Shown here piece by piece: positions 45,257-55,948 of a DNA stretch of 64,000 nt (its first letter is position 1; each line of letters starts with the position of its first letter). Both the position numbers and the translations under genes were made by a program. The notes below the pieces were generated by a model. The model was given only the letters and a program-made list of their open reading frames with translations, was not told the DNA's origin and did not search any database. Where the stretch lies: the NCBI GenBank assembly GCA_014621425.1, contig JAANBB010000002.1, positions 375,001 to 439,000 on the forward strand, in the 5' to 3' direction. Origin of the DNA: Cylindrodendrum hubeiense. Taxonomy: Eukaryota; Ascomycota; Sordariomycetes; Hypocreales; Nectriaceae.

Positions 45257-46830
45257 ATGCCCCCTTCCCCGCTCCCCGTCGCGAACCCCACGGCCTCCTT
45301 CTGGAGATCGTCTCCACACCCCCTGGATGATTATAGGTCTACCTCCGACGTCCCCTCAAAAGTGGATATTGCTATCATCGGTGCCGGTTATGCAGGTGTC
45401 TCGACAGTGCATCACATCCTCGACATCTGCAAGTGTCGGGGCACCGCGCCACCAAATATCGTGATTCTTGAAGCTCGACAGGCTTGTTCTGGGGCCACCG
45501 GTCGAAATGGTATGTTGTATCACCGAACTCGTCTTTTCCAGACTCCGGGTCTAAATCAATCGTGTGATAGGCGGTCATCTCAAGCCAGACCCCGCCAATC
45601 GACCCTCCAGTCTCGCCGTCACCTATGGCGTAGGGATCGCTTCAGAGTGTGCGGCTTTTGAGGCGCAAAATCTCTCCGCCGTGAAGAAGACGATAGAAGA
45701 TGAGAGTATCGATTGCGAATTTGTCTTGACACGCGCCGTCGACGCATTGATGTCAGATGCCATCTGCAACAAGATGAAATCTGGATTCGACATGCTCAGA
45801 AAGCTTGGAGTTTCAGGAATAGAAGATGTGCACTTCGCGAAGGGCGTGGACGCGGAAAGGGTTAGCAGAATACCCCATCAAACATATGCATATCCCAGGG
45901 TATCATGATGCTAATTAGAACCAGTTGTCGGGCGTAAAAGGGGCCAAGGGATGTCTTTCTTACTCTGCAGGACACCTTTTCCCGTACAAACTCATTCTGC
46001 ACTTGCTGAGCAAGGCCATTGACTCTGGAGTCAACGTTCAAACGCACACACCTGTCACTGAGGTCACCAAGTCGCCCGATGCGGAGGGCTATTTTACGCT
46101 CACGACGCCACGAGGCCTAATTCGTGCGAAAGACATCGTGTACGCAACAAATGGTTATACCTCATCGCTACTGTCCGAGTTTGCGGATAAGATTGTCCCC
46201 GTAAGGGGGGTCTGCTGCCATATTAAGCCGACCAAGAATCCTGCACCTTTTCTGCCAAACTCGTATATGATTCGCTGGTCAGACACAAAGTATGAGTATT
46301 TAATCCCGAGACTTGATGGCAGCATAATTGTCGGAGGCGCACGGTCCGAGTATTATCACGAACTGGAAAGCTGGTATAACAATGTTAACGACGACCTGTT
46401 GATTGAATCTGCAAAGCACTATTTTGATGGATATATGCAGCGTGTATTCCACGGGTGGGAAGATAGCGGCGCGTACACATCCCAACTGTGGACAGGAAGT
46501 GAGTAAAGGTATCTAATCTGATGTTCTGAATAAGTTACTAAACAGCGTGCTGCAGTAATGGGTTACTCGTCTGACGCAATGCCGCATATAGGTGTCGTTC
46601 CAGGAAGAAAGAATCAGTTTATGCTCGCTGGATTCACTGGGCATGGTATGCCACAAATATTTCTTTCAGCGAGAGGCATAGCATCAATGGTGCTTGACAA
46701 AATAGATTTCCAAAGCACAGGCATTCCAAGGATCTACAAGACTACACAAGCTAGATTGGACAATCCCAAGAACTCCATACTGGATAGTTGGAGAGAAGTA
46801 AATGATAAGCTAGACACCGCCAAGCTATAA
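45257..46830 (+). CDS. DAO-family FAD-dependent oxidoreductase 2
   Basis: Paralogue of the oxidase at 39808, 463 residues, four exons: 45257-45509, 45571-45860, 45925-46498 and 46556-46830. FAD motif DIAIIGAGYAGVSTV (about 37-51), then VILEARQACSGATGRNG and GGHLKPDPAN. Middle region TTPRGLIRAKDIVYATNGYTSSLL is the typical FAD/substrate-domain border. The C-terminus has SSDAMPHIGVVPG and MLAGFTGHGMPQ. Its middle is longer than in oxidase 1, with a complete IIVGGARSEYYHE stretch. Intron 2 uses the rare donor GTTAGC with a good CTAAT branch. The intron after GRNG is shared with oxidase 1, showing common descent; later introns differ. Expected to oxidise a secondary amine or amino-acid derivative and form H2O2. 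Confidence 0.88.
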
Positions 46831-48155
46831 GCAAATGGCTTGCTGAAATTACAGGACTACTAAAACTATTATTTGTTAATTCCAAAGTGTGATATGTGAG
46901 TATAATTCCCTTAATTGAGACCATTCATTAAACTTTTCTCGCCCTGGCAACTGAAAAAAATATTAAGACTGGTGTGATCGTGGTTCTATGACTTGGACTT
47001 TTGTCGATATCAGCTTCACTACCCTAAAGCTGAGAAATTTTATGGCCGGTGGGTGTGGTTGGTTTTGCCCAGTGAGCTTTCATGCTCATCTCACTGGCGA
47101 AGGTATAATGAATATCTTAGATAACAGCTTTAAGAAGACGATAAATGCTCGAAATTGTCACAGCTTAATTTCCTAAAATTTCCCCAAGGCCTATTGAGGT
47201 ATGCTCCATCGATTGGGCGCTGAAAGGGCCATATTTGGCACAAATGACAAGCCCTCGGTGATTGGTAACAGGCCACCATCGGGAAGTTCAAGCCAATCGC
47301 CAGTGGCCGCTACTCCGGGTGCGGAAATAGGTGGGCCGAGCTAAGCAATATTTGTGCGAGGATGGCCGAGAGATGGATCAGTGGAAGATGGCCATGAGAC
47401 CTGCACCTTCTTGCAGTGAGGATATCTAGAATTGAAATGGCTAAAAATGGCAACGCATGTTGTAGGCACTTTGTTGGAAGTTAGCTGCGGCTCCAGGCAG
47501 AGGGGACAATCTGGGATTGTGTGGTGTTGATAGTATCTGCAGAGTACGGCGAGACCGGGATTCTCCAGTTTTGTATTGTGCAGAACCGTAGCATCACAGG
47601 AGCGCTCATCTGACATTCAAATACTGTACCTGAACTAATCGGCGACCAGCCAACTTAGATCCAAGGCCATGCGTGCATTCAGCCTTCTTTTTGTTGTCAG
47701 CGGGGACCAAGCACCAAGCACCGGGCAGTCCAGCGCGTTGAAGCCCGTCGAGCCGCATGTCGGTTACTGCAAGCCACGGTTTCACTAGTGTCATCGCCGA
47801 TTCCTTGGCCAATCCCATGGCTGGGCCGGCTTCTGGTCGCCGCGCATTGCCCGAAACAGCCAACCAGAACTATTTTCGGCCATCGCGAAGTCCGTGGCTG
47901 CGCCAGCTTCTGGTCACCGCTTATCGCACTAAACCGCCAAATATTGTTAATTTCAGTGGAAATAGGCCCAAGGCGTTTTTGCAGTCGGGAATCCACGACC
48001 ATCTCAGGGAGGCCCCAGGGGAAGCACGACATTGCTACTTGGTTTATAAGGGTCCTTCGGGATCCGCAACAATACCTCGTTCCTTTGCCCTTATCAACCT
48101 CGACAGCAATCACCAACTTTTATTGCGCAGACACCCATCTTCCAATCTGCTCGCC
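46831..48155. other. intergenic, no gene seen
   Basis: 1.3 kb; the right part carries a short imperfect repeat (47821-47940) ahead of the small secreted protein. Frames at 47341-47616 and 47697-48116 have no support. Confidence 0.45.
47821..47940. repeat. imperfect direct repeat, 77-bp spacing
   Basis: About 43 bp starting CTG(G/C)GCC(G/A)GCTTCTGGTC at 47821 recurs at 47898, both ending in CCGCCAA or CAGCCAA. About 75-80 percent similar by eye. Confidence 0.65.
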
Positions 48156-48810
48156 ATGCTATCATCTCTCAAAGTACTCGCGGCCGTAGGCCTTCTGGCT
48201 CTCAACGTCGCCGCCGAAAAGATCGAGGCCCCACCGGGTAAGTTTTAGTCCCCATAGCCATCTACGTTACAGCGACTGACCCGTAATTCCAGAGAATGTC
48301 ATGGTGGACTTGAATTTCAACGACCATATCGTCGACGACTGGTATCTCCAGACCATTGACAGCGACTACTTTATGGATATTACAAATGCAGAGTGGAAAG
48401 ACGGATCCTTGGATCCAGCCCTCCGAGTTGGCGAGATCACCGGGACTAAGGGGACTGGCCAAGCTATTGTCAAGTACAAGCCATCGTTTGATCTTGAGCT
48501 GGGGGAGGAGTATCAAATCCAATTCTCTGCCAGGAGCAGCTATGTCGAGAGTAGTGGAAAGGTCGTTCCCGCCTTCGGCTCAAACTTCGGAGACTGGCTA
48601 CAATTCACCGTCTTCAACCAGAACGGCAATATCTTTGTCGCTTGGCCCGGCAAGGGCGACTACTATGAGAAGGAGTGGTACCAATGGCGATACAGGTTCA
48701 CCGTCGCCAGTGGCCAAGATGGCCCAGGATACTTCGGCATTATTGTCCACCCAACGGGCACGTCGGTCGATTGGTCTTTTGACGATGTTTCGATTATCAA
48801 GGTCCCTTAA
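48156..48810 (+). CDS. small secreted beta-sandwich protein
   Basis: Secreted protein of 199 residues, exons 48156-48237 and 48293-48810. Signal peptide MLSSLKVLAAVGLLALNVAA. The rest is rich in Trp, Tyr and Asp with alternating hydrophobics: DLNFNDHIVDDWYLQTIDSD, then a middle GEITGTKGTGQAIVKYK, then YFGIIVHPTGTSVDWSFDDV. This is the outline of a carbohydrate-binding-module-like jelly roll without catalytic residues and without cysteines. It recalls the FED...IDDISV module of the mucin-like protein at 29422 in layout, though identity is not evident. Possible lectin-like, cell-wall or effector protein; family not recognised. Confidence 0.78.
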
Positions 48811-49294
48811 AAGGATGATAAGTCGGTTGCATTAAATTCGGGGGGGTTCATTTAAAGCGTCATTCAATATCATCACATAGACCAAAGCAATATAATCATA
48901 GAACGGTGCTTTTTACACAATTGACATTACACTCAAAACCAGGGAAACAGTAGAAATTTGTTCATAAATATTAGAATCAAGGGCAAAGTTAGTCAAGTCG
49001 AGTTGCGTCACGTTGAAAATGATGAGGATTAAAAGTCGAACGCGTCCAACCGGGAAGGGCGAGGTGCGACACGAAAATAGGGAGGTCATGCATTGAGTTC
49101 ACTCATCGAGGTCCATTGGTAGTAAAGATAGGTTGGGACTAGAAATGTAATCGAATTGTGTTTGATAGCTCCGATACCATATTCGCAATGCCGTGGCGGT
49201 TCATCTGTCCCATTATTATTACATTTACGTCATGGTAACGCATCTGCTCTTACATGGAATACGGCCACTGATGCACGTCCCAATGATGCAGGAT
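48811..49294. other. convergent spacer
   Basis: Between two 3' ends. No gene seen. Confidence 0.5.
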
Positions 49295-50400
49295 CTAAGG
49301 CTCAGGGCTCAATCCCTCGCGCACTCCCTGTTCCAAAGATATCCATCCATCCCGTCCTCCCCATTTCTTCAGAAGCCCCAGTAGGCGGTCCTCATTGCCA
49401 ATAGTGGCCAGGCAAGGTTCTTGAGAAGGGAGATCATCGATGAACTTTCGGTCGGGGTATAGGCGACGTAGAATGGCAAGCACCCTGTTCATGTTGAACG
49501 GCTCGGCCCAAGCAAGCAGTCGCTCATTCTTGACATCAGGGTCCAAGGTAGCCGCAACATGAAGAACTGCCACGTCCCGGACATTGACCTGGCATCCTTT
49601 GAGGTCTCGTTAGTTTCGTCAGTCTTTGGTTGACTGATAGAAGGAATAATAAACTCACCAGGAGGTGCCATAGCAACCATGCCCGGCTCACCGTTGTAGA
49701 CGTTACGAATCCAGCCTGCCGTGCCCTTCAGGTGGCGCTTGTGCAAGGCTGACCCTATTACAAAGAACGGGTTCACTGCGGTGGCGGTAAACCCGGGATT
49801 CTCGTCGTTGACAAACTTGAACATGGCTCTCTCGGCCTCCACCTTGCTTGCCGCGTACACTAGGATAGCGCGTTGTGGCTCATATGGTGGCGGGGCCCAT
49901 GCCGCCTTCACAGCAGCATCATTCCAAGAGTCCTTTGTCAATGTGATCGGGACTCCTCCTTGCGCTAGGGGCGAATATACAGCCCCAACGGTTGACGTGT
50001 AGACGAATCTCTTGACGGAAGGCTCCCGAGCGGCAGCTTGAAGGAGGCCCAAGACAATTCCAACTGCCTGGGGAATCACATTATTGGGGTCCGGGCTGAA
50101 ATCGAAAGGTGTTGCGAAATGAAGGATGGCACTGGCGTTACTGTTGGGGATAACCTTGTCAAATGCGTTTGAAGCAGCCAGGTCCGGGACCTCGACAAGG
50201 TCGAACACGCCACTCTGAGCGAAGAGAGGAAACAATTCTTCCGTGAGCCACAGGGCCTGGGAGAGGTTGCGCACAATACCGCGGACGCGGTAGCCGCGCT
50301 CGAGAAAATCTTTGATGGCGTGGGAGGCAAGATATGACGTTGCTCCCGTAATGAGGACCAGGGAGCCATCTGGGATTGCTGTGGGATTCTGGCTAGCCAT
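49295..50400 (-). CDS. NAD(P)-dependent epimerase/dihydroflavonol-4-reductase-like
   Basis: Extended short-chain dehydrogenase of 347 residues, exons 49659-50400 and 49295-49596. The cofactor motif is LITGATSYLASHAIKDFL (about 16-33), where the usual GATGFLG is GATSYLA. The catalytic tyrosine and lysine are in YAASK and the serine in VYTSTVGAVYSP. Fungal proteins of this kind (GRE2, ketone reductases) reduce aldehydes and ketones with NADPH in the cytosol. The intron has a plain GTGAGT donor and an AAAG acceptor. It is head-to-head with the regulator-like gene at 51007 (606-bp spacer). Substrate unknown. Confidence 0.88.
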
Positions 50401-51006
50401 ACTGGTTGAGTTTTGGTGCGTGCACAGGTTCTTTGGTCTGCGGCGAGTGGGATTGAAAGAAGATGCAGCTTCAGATCAAGAACGAAGCGTACTCGGGGAA
50501 TCTTGCTCCTTTAATACTTTGCAGTTGGATCCCGAGCCGCACTTACTATCCCCGTACATGTAACCTCCGCCGGCTTCATCGGACAAGCTTTCCGCCTCCG
50601 CAAAGGGGGCGAATGGCTTTGGAAGCTACGATTAGACGTGGGATGCCTTGTAGTGGCTCACACCAACACCATTCTTCTTGGGAGCGACCGTGAGGCGAGG
50701 AGGGGTACAAGGACTGCCTAATAGGGAAGTTGTTCAAGGGTGGCTCGATGTTAGCGCCGGGTACAGGGCTAAGCTACTTCTGCTTGGCTGGCTTTATTCG
50801 TCGATCGCTGCTCCGTACGTTCTTAAGCGATGAGAATAAGCCGGCCAAACTGGCCTAGTACGAGACTAATCCAAATGAGGAATTTGCTCGGGAGTCGGCG
50901 GATGACAAATCTCCGCTGGAACAAATGCTTCTTTGGGTAAAGACTTGGAGAGCGTCATCTCAACCGCTCTCTGGGCCTCGTCTCTCTGCCGACGGAGACG
51001 AGAAGA
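50401..51006. promoter_or_regulatory. divergent spacer, DFR-like / regulator-like gene
   Basis: 606-bp region between head-to-head starts. No gene; frames at 50312-50563, 50463-50693 and 50866-51147 appear to be chance. Confidence 0.4.
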
Positions 51007-52102
51007 ATGACGCAGCCAAAGAACAAGCCCATCGGCTTCCACTTTATCAACACGGCCCATCCGAGCGATGCCACGAGCCACAGTAACCTGAGCCAAATCA
51101 GGTCGCATGCCGCCAAGGACATTCGTGCTCGGGCGCGGAGGTCTCACCCAGCGGCCTCATTGCCGGATGAGAGATCCAAGAACCGGGTGCGTCCCCGCAA
51201 CCAAGTCGCGAGCGCCATAGCCGACAAGGCCGAAGACAGACCCGACCCGAGCCATAATCGAGAGCAGGAGGACGCTGAGAATTACGCGCATTTCCGCAGT
51301 CAATCGGTATTTCCTGATGCAGTGCAGATCCCGTGGCTGTCCAGTAGAGACCCCAACTGGACCCCGGCCCGACCGCTTTCAGCCCGGGAGCTCTTCCTGC
51401 TCGACCACTGTATGTCTCCCCTTGCAATGTTTGGTCTTGCTCTCGGGGAAACTGCCTGACACATGTTTTGCCTAGACATTAACTACGTCGTTATCTTCAA
51501 CAAGGGGAGTTGCCAGAGGGTTGGCGGCAAACCAAGTTACCCCAAGCTTAATGGCAACACCCATACATGGTTCACCAGTATGCAGCTAAAATGCTGGCTA
51601 CCGTTTGCTCTGGCGGACAGAGGTCTCCTTCAAGCACTGTTCCTCCAGTCCTGCCGTAGCCTAGGGATGCTAAGTGGATCTCAAAGCTATGATAGCATGT
51701 ACGCTGCCTACAAGCACCAATGCATCCGGTTCACCAACAAGTCCTTGTCGTTCGATAACACAAGGTTCAGTGATGCTACCATTGCCATGGTAATGGTACT
51801 GTTGTCGGAGTCGGTAAGCAGCTCTCCCCTAATGTTCACTACTGTGTTGAATAAATTCTGACATGATACTTTTTGCGGCAACTACAGTACAGTCTTGGCA
51901 ATCTTGACGAGTGGAACATTCACCTCCGCGCCTGCACTGACATGATTGCACTAAGAGGAGGCGTCGAGACTCTCGGGCTCGACGGGTTTCTTAAGGGGGT
52001 TATTGTAAAGTGCGTTGTCGGCTCATTTTGAAATACTCTAGCTAACTCGCCACGACCAGATCACCCCTGTATTATAAGCGTTGTAGCTTATCATCCGCTT
52101 AG
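51007..52102 (+). CDS. fungal transcription-factor-like protein lacking a zinc cluster, short
   Basis: 301-residue protein in the fungal group often labelled tachykinin-family or Fungal_trans_2-like. Exons are 51007-51409, 51476-51813, 51888-52009 and 52060-52102. The N-terminus has the diagnostic block GFHFINTAHPSDATSHSNL followed by QIRSHAAKDIRARARR; these proteins have no Zn2Cys6 cysteines. The middle contains LQALFLQSCRSLGML and YAAYKHQCIRF, then MIALRGGVETLG, typical of the helical regulatory domain. Relatives usually continue for another 100-200 residues; here the frame ends 14 codons into the last exon, so the gene may be truncated. Nuclear role is inferred from the family. Divergent from the DFR-like reductase. 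Confidence 0.72.
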
Positions 52103-52494
52103 ACTACAGGCATAGCTTAGGCTCCTAATATTCCAGGGTTCATTGCGATTTGACAGATAACCCTCAGCACTATTCACATTTAATTACCTGGCAGTCGGAT
52201 CTGTAGCCCTTCCTCAAATAGTTGGTTTAGCATGTAGATTAGAATTAGGTAATTCGATTACTGTGAGATCATTATACTGCGACTGGGAGAATCAGGACCA
52301 TCTTGCCCTCATCGACCCCACTGTGTTCAATCATCACGGTACGAAAAAAGAGTCCGAGTACGTAGGTTAACATCACTTCGCTACCTACTGATTGTTGATA
52401 CCTTACCAACACGAAAGACTGCGATTCAAGCTGCACAGTTTCTCATTAGATGCCTTTCTTTCCTATTGTACCAAAGATATCATTATTCCTCGTC
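52103..52494. other. spacer, possible remnant of truncated 3' end
   Basis: No open frame. If the preceding gene was once longer, its lost C-terminus would have been here, but no clear homology to the family tail can be read. Confidence 0.35.
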
Positions 52495-53662
52495 CTAAAA
52501 TTGACTGCGCTCTTTAATTGGCAACGCGGTCGGCCTATTTACTATGTTTTTAAGCCCGGCTTTTGCATCTAATTGTATTCCGCAAAGGCGTCGGATTTCA
52601 TCGATTCTTTCGTGTTCCCACTTGAAAGTCTCGATCACGACCTTTTCCCCACGGCCGTCCCGTTTCATCGCGACGTTGTTGACAATAGTGTAAGCCTCAA
52701 GCATCCCAGCAGGCCCTTGAAATATCTTAACGCAACCCAAATTTTGAAGATCAGGTGCGAACGTCATGGTATTCATGCTGTGCACGAAGTGCTTGAAATC
52801 ATTATCGCTATACTCTTCCAGCGTGAAGTAGAATATCGTTCTCCATGGAACATCAGCGCAATGACGCGCCTGCAACCACCAACCACGTGGGGCAAGAGGG
52901 TTCGGTTCAAGTGATGATGTGGTGATGTCTCCCTGGGTAAGCCTGTACTCCTCCGGGGGGGTGAACGACCCCGTGATGAGAGCCAGAATGAGTGGGATGG
53001 GTTTCAAGAGCAAGGACAGTTGGAAGATGCCGCCGTACCCGACATCGACTAAGAATGGGACCTCGTGGCCAGGTAATATCGCCAAGATTACGGTATGGCC
53101 GACTGGTCTGAGTTTTGGGGTCCCAAGACTCGTGCTCCAGGTGCCGTTGGTGCGGGCCCCAGTTACGAGAGCTCTAAGGTACACCAAAATGGATCAGTTT
53201 GAATGGTAATTCTGACGCGTGCAGAATTCTTACCTATACCCGAGTGCACGAAGAACCTCCTTAAATAAAAGGCCGTGGCCAATACAGACAGTGCCGTATC
53301 CTTTCTTTTCCGTCACAATTCGGTGAAACACGTCCTGGGCCTTCCAGCAAGCATGACCTTCCTCGGTACTTCATTCAATGTTAGCAAACAATTCATTTGT
53401 AGCACCGAATGACATACTAGTGCTGCTCGGTGTTTTCGTAGGGAAAAGCGATCATATGCAGTCGCATGAGGTTTTCCAACGTTTCGAGATTCGGAACAAA
53501 ATCATCCCACACGCCCTCTGCTCTCCACACAGGTATAGGGCTGAAATCAATCGCTTCTAGGTATTCAACCATCTGAGACGGGGAGAAGAGAGATGGGCAG
53601 TATTTTATAGGCAGCATAGAGCAGTTGAAATGATTTTGATGCGGTTGAACTTGAGGTGACAT
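52495..53662 (-). CDS. arylamine N-acetyltransferase
   Basis: Cytosolic enzyme moving an acetyl or malonyl group from CoA to arylamines, hydrazines or related xenobiotics, 352 residues. Exons are 53418-53662, 53234-53368 and 52495-53173. The catalytic triad can be placed as Cys110 (in KKGYGTVC), His153 (PVGHTVILAI) and Asp170 (FLVDVGYGG). The usual RGG(Y/F)C motif is altered to KGYGTVC, but the cysteine is kept. The start at 53662 precedes the family's N-terminal helices (SPSQMVEYLEAIDF). An in-frame upstream ATG at 53776 would add 38 residues. Fusarium NAT relatives detoxify plant benzoxazinoid breakdown products; whether this one does cannot be told. Confidence 0.87.
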
Positions 53663-54964
53663 TTTTGGAATAATAACCTTAGTCCGCGGCTCAGTCCCAC
53701 TTGGAGGTATGTGGCGAGATATTGTCCTGATTAAAACGTCTACCGGACTCCACAGGAGGATAAATGAAGACAGCAACTACAAGGAGAATATTTTGAATAT
53801 GGATGATAACTTAGGGCAGATAGGACAGAAGGGAAGAATGGGAAATTGATTGATGCTGTTCCGGTCGGTGGAGGGGTATAAATGCCAGGTTGGGAACACC
53901 TGGGTCTAAGACATGGCAGACATATCACAACCTGTTAGTTACAATACGGGCCCTAAACTTGGCTGGTTTGGAACACGTCTCAGTTTAAGAGCGAGGTTGC
54001 GCCGCTGATCACACACTCCGTACACAATTCGCCGAGTCCGGCCAGCCATGAATCTGACAATTAGGCTAATAATATAGCTCTAAGCAATATCTAAGCCACC
54101 CACACACCAGATTTTGTAACTTCGTCCATTAAGGCAATTTGAATCCAGTTAACTGTCCCTCATTCACTCCAAGGTCTGACCACAGAGACATTAGGTAGCT
54201 CTATAATTCATACCTTGATATATACCATTGCAGGTCACATTATCTCAATTACAATTATTCAAGTGTTTGTTTTACGACAGTACTACGTCTGTCATCAGCC
54301 TATGGCTATTACCTGTGGTTGTCCTGGGCAGTGAGTTCCATTGTACGAACTCTGTTATAGTAAAAGTAGTGGAGATACAAATACAAAAGGATGAGAAGAG
54401 CGGATCATCCAGTTCAAGGAGGGAAGCAGACACGGGACGGTATAAAATAAAATGGAAAGAGAAAAAAATGAATTGGGAGAAAAGGGGCAGGCTGGACAAG
54501 ACGATCGAACACGGAAAGAGAATCAATTACCCATAATGCTACAACACCATCGCCAGTTTTCATAATTTACCCTACCCAATGAATTAATGTAGTGGCACAA
54601 TCGGGTTCCGCCACAACGCATCGCTCAAAATGCAAGTGTGCTAAAGAAATATTTTATATTTGTTGTTTCAAGAAGTTCTTCAATCTCAATATATATAAAA
54701 TCGAATACTAAAATGTTCAAATAAAAAAGGAGTTTTCACTGCGACATAAATGAGTATAGGGTAGTGTTAGCTGTGCGGCTTAGGCCTTGCTTAGCCGCTC
54801 TTACGGCTAAAACCGGTCAAGGCCAGAAAAGGGTCCACCTCCGAGATCGGGGACCGCGCCCCTGCGCATAAAAATGATAATGCGTGATATGCTCAGCCAC
54901 GCTCCACGGGTGAATCTGATAAGATCTTCCAGTTGACAATCGATTTCTGCAACCAATAACAAAA
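53663..54964. other. intergenic, no gene seen
   Basis: 1.3 kb, AT-rich right half. A 102-codon lysine-rich frame at 54228-54536 is most likely purine-rich non-coding DNA read by chance. Confidence 0.45.
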
Positions 54965-55948
54965 ATGGCGACGACACTTGAGCATGCTCACCCCCCAAAC
55001 ACCTGCCAGTATCAGGCACGGACAGATAGAGGAGACTATCTTATTCAGGTGGCGTGGCCTTTATGCTGGGGAGCAGACAGAACGCCACTAGAAAATGACG
55101 CTTATCCCATCTCCAGTCTGTGAGTAGAAATACCTCTCACCCAGAAATGAGAAGACACGGATTCTAACTGCAATGGCTCCTTATTTAGCTATGTCATGGA
55201 TGGCAACGCGTATTTCTTTACTGCGCTAGACATCAGTCGACGGTTGGAGTTCACCAACAATGCCAGAACTGTAGTTGTAGGCATCGGCTACCCTCCTTCG
55301 AAATATGTCTACGACTTCCGCAGAGGACCCGACCTCACCCCTCCAACGGCAGATGGAACATTTGACATGCCACTTGACAGCGAGGGAAAGCCTCGGACTG
55401 ATCTCTCATTCGGCGAAGCCGACGAGTTTCTGAACTTCGTTCAGAACGATGTTATGACTTATGTTCAGAAAACGCTCTTCCCACACCTCCCTCTGGGTAC
55501 CAGCCGCAGCGCCCTTTTCGGTCATTCCTATGGTGGAATCTTCACTTTGAACGCAATGTACACTAGGCCGACGCTATTTGGCACTTTTATTGCTGCTAGC
55601 CCCGACATCGAGTGGAACAAGGCATCTATGGTCAGGGAGCAAGAAGCAGCTTTCCGAGGGCGCGAGACTCCTGCCAATCCGCCCCCAGCACTGGTGCTTA
55701 CGTGGGGAACTGGCCAGCAAGATTTGGAAAAGAAGTCCGACGAGTCCGAAGAGTCATTTGAGAAGCGGCTAGCCTGCGCGGAAAGCAAAACCATGAGAGA
55801 CAGTGCTAAGGCATTGGCCGCACGTTTGACCGATTGCCCAAGTGTGCGCAGCGTATCAACATGGGAGTTTGTAGGGGAGGACCACGGAAGTGCTGCAGTG
55901 ACAGGAGTTCAACACGGAATTCTAAAGTTTCTCGTGGATAAAATTTAG
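54965..55948 (+). CDS. alpha/beta hydrolase of the siderophore-esterase (Fes/IroE) type
   Basis: Serine esterase of 304 residues, exons 54965-55119 and 55189-55948. The nucleophile elbow is GHSYGG with Ser165; the histidine is probably in EDHGSAA near the C-terminus. DGNAYF early in exon 2 is the strand-turn found before the oxyanion region (LLDGNAYF in the family). No signal peptide, so cytosolic. Fungal homologues (EstB, SidJ) hydrolyse imported ferric siderophores to free iron; others are general carboxylesterases. No other siderophore genes are in the window, so iron use is possible but unproved. Confidence 0.85.

Noticed and set aside
54228..54536. Lysine-rich 102-codon frame
   Set aside because: Composition is explained by purine-rich DNA; no conserved motif.
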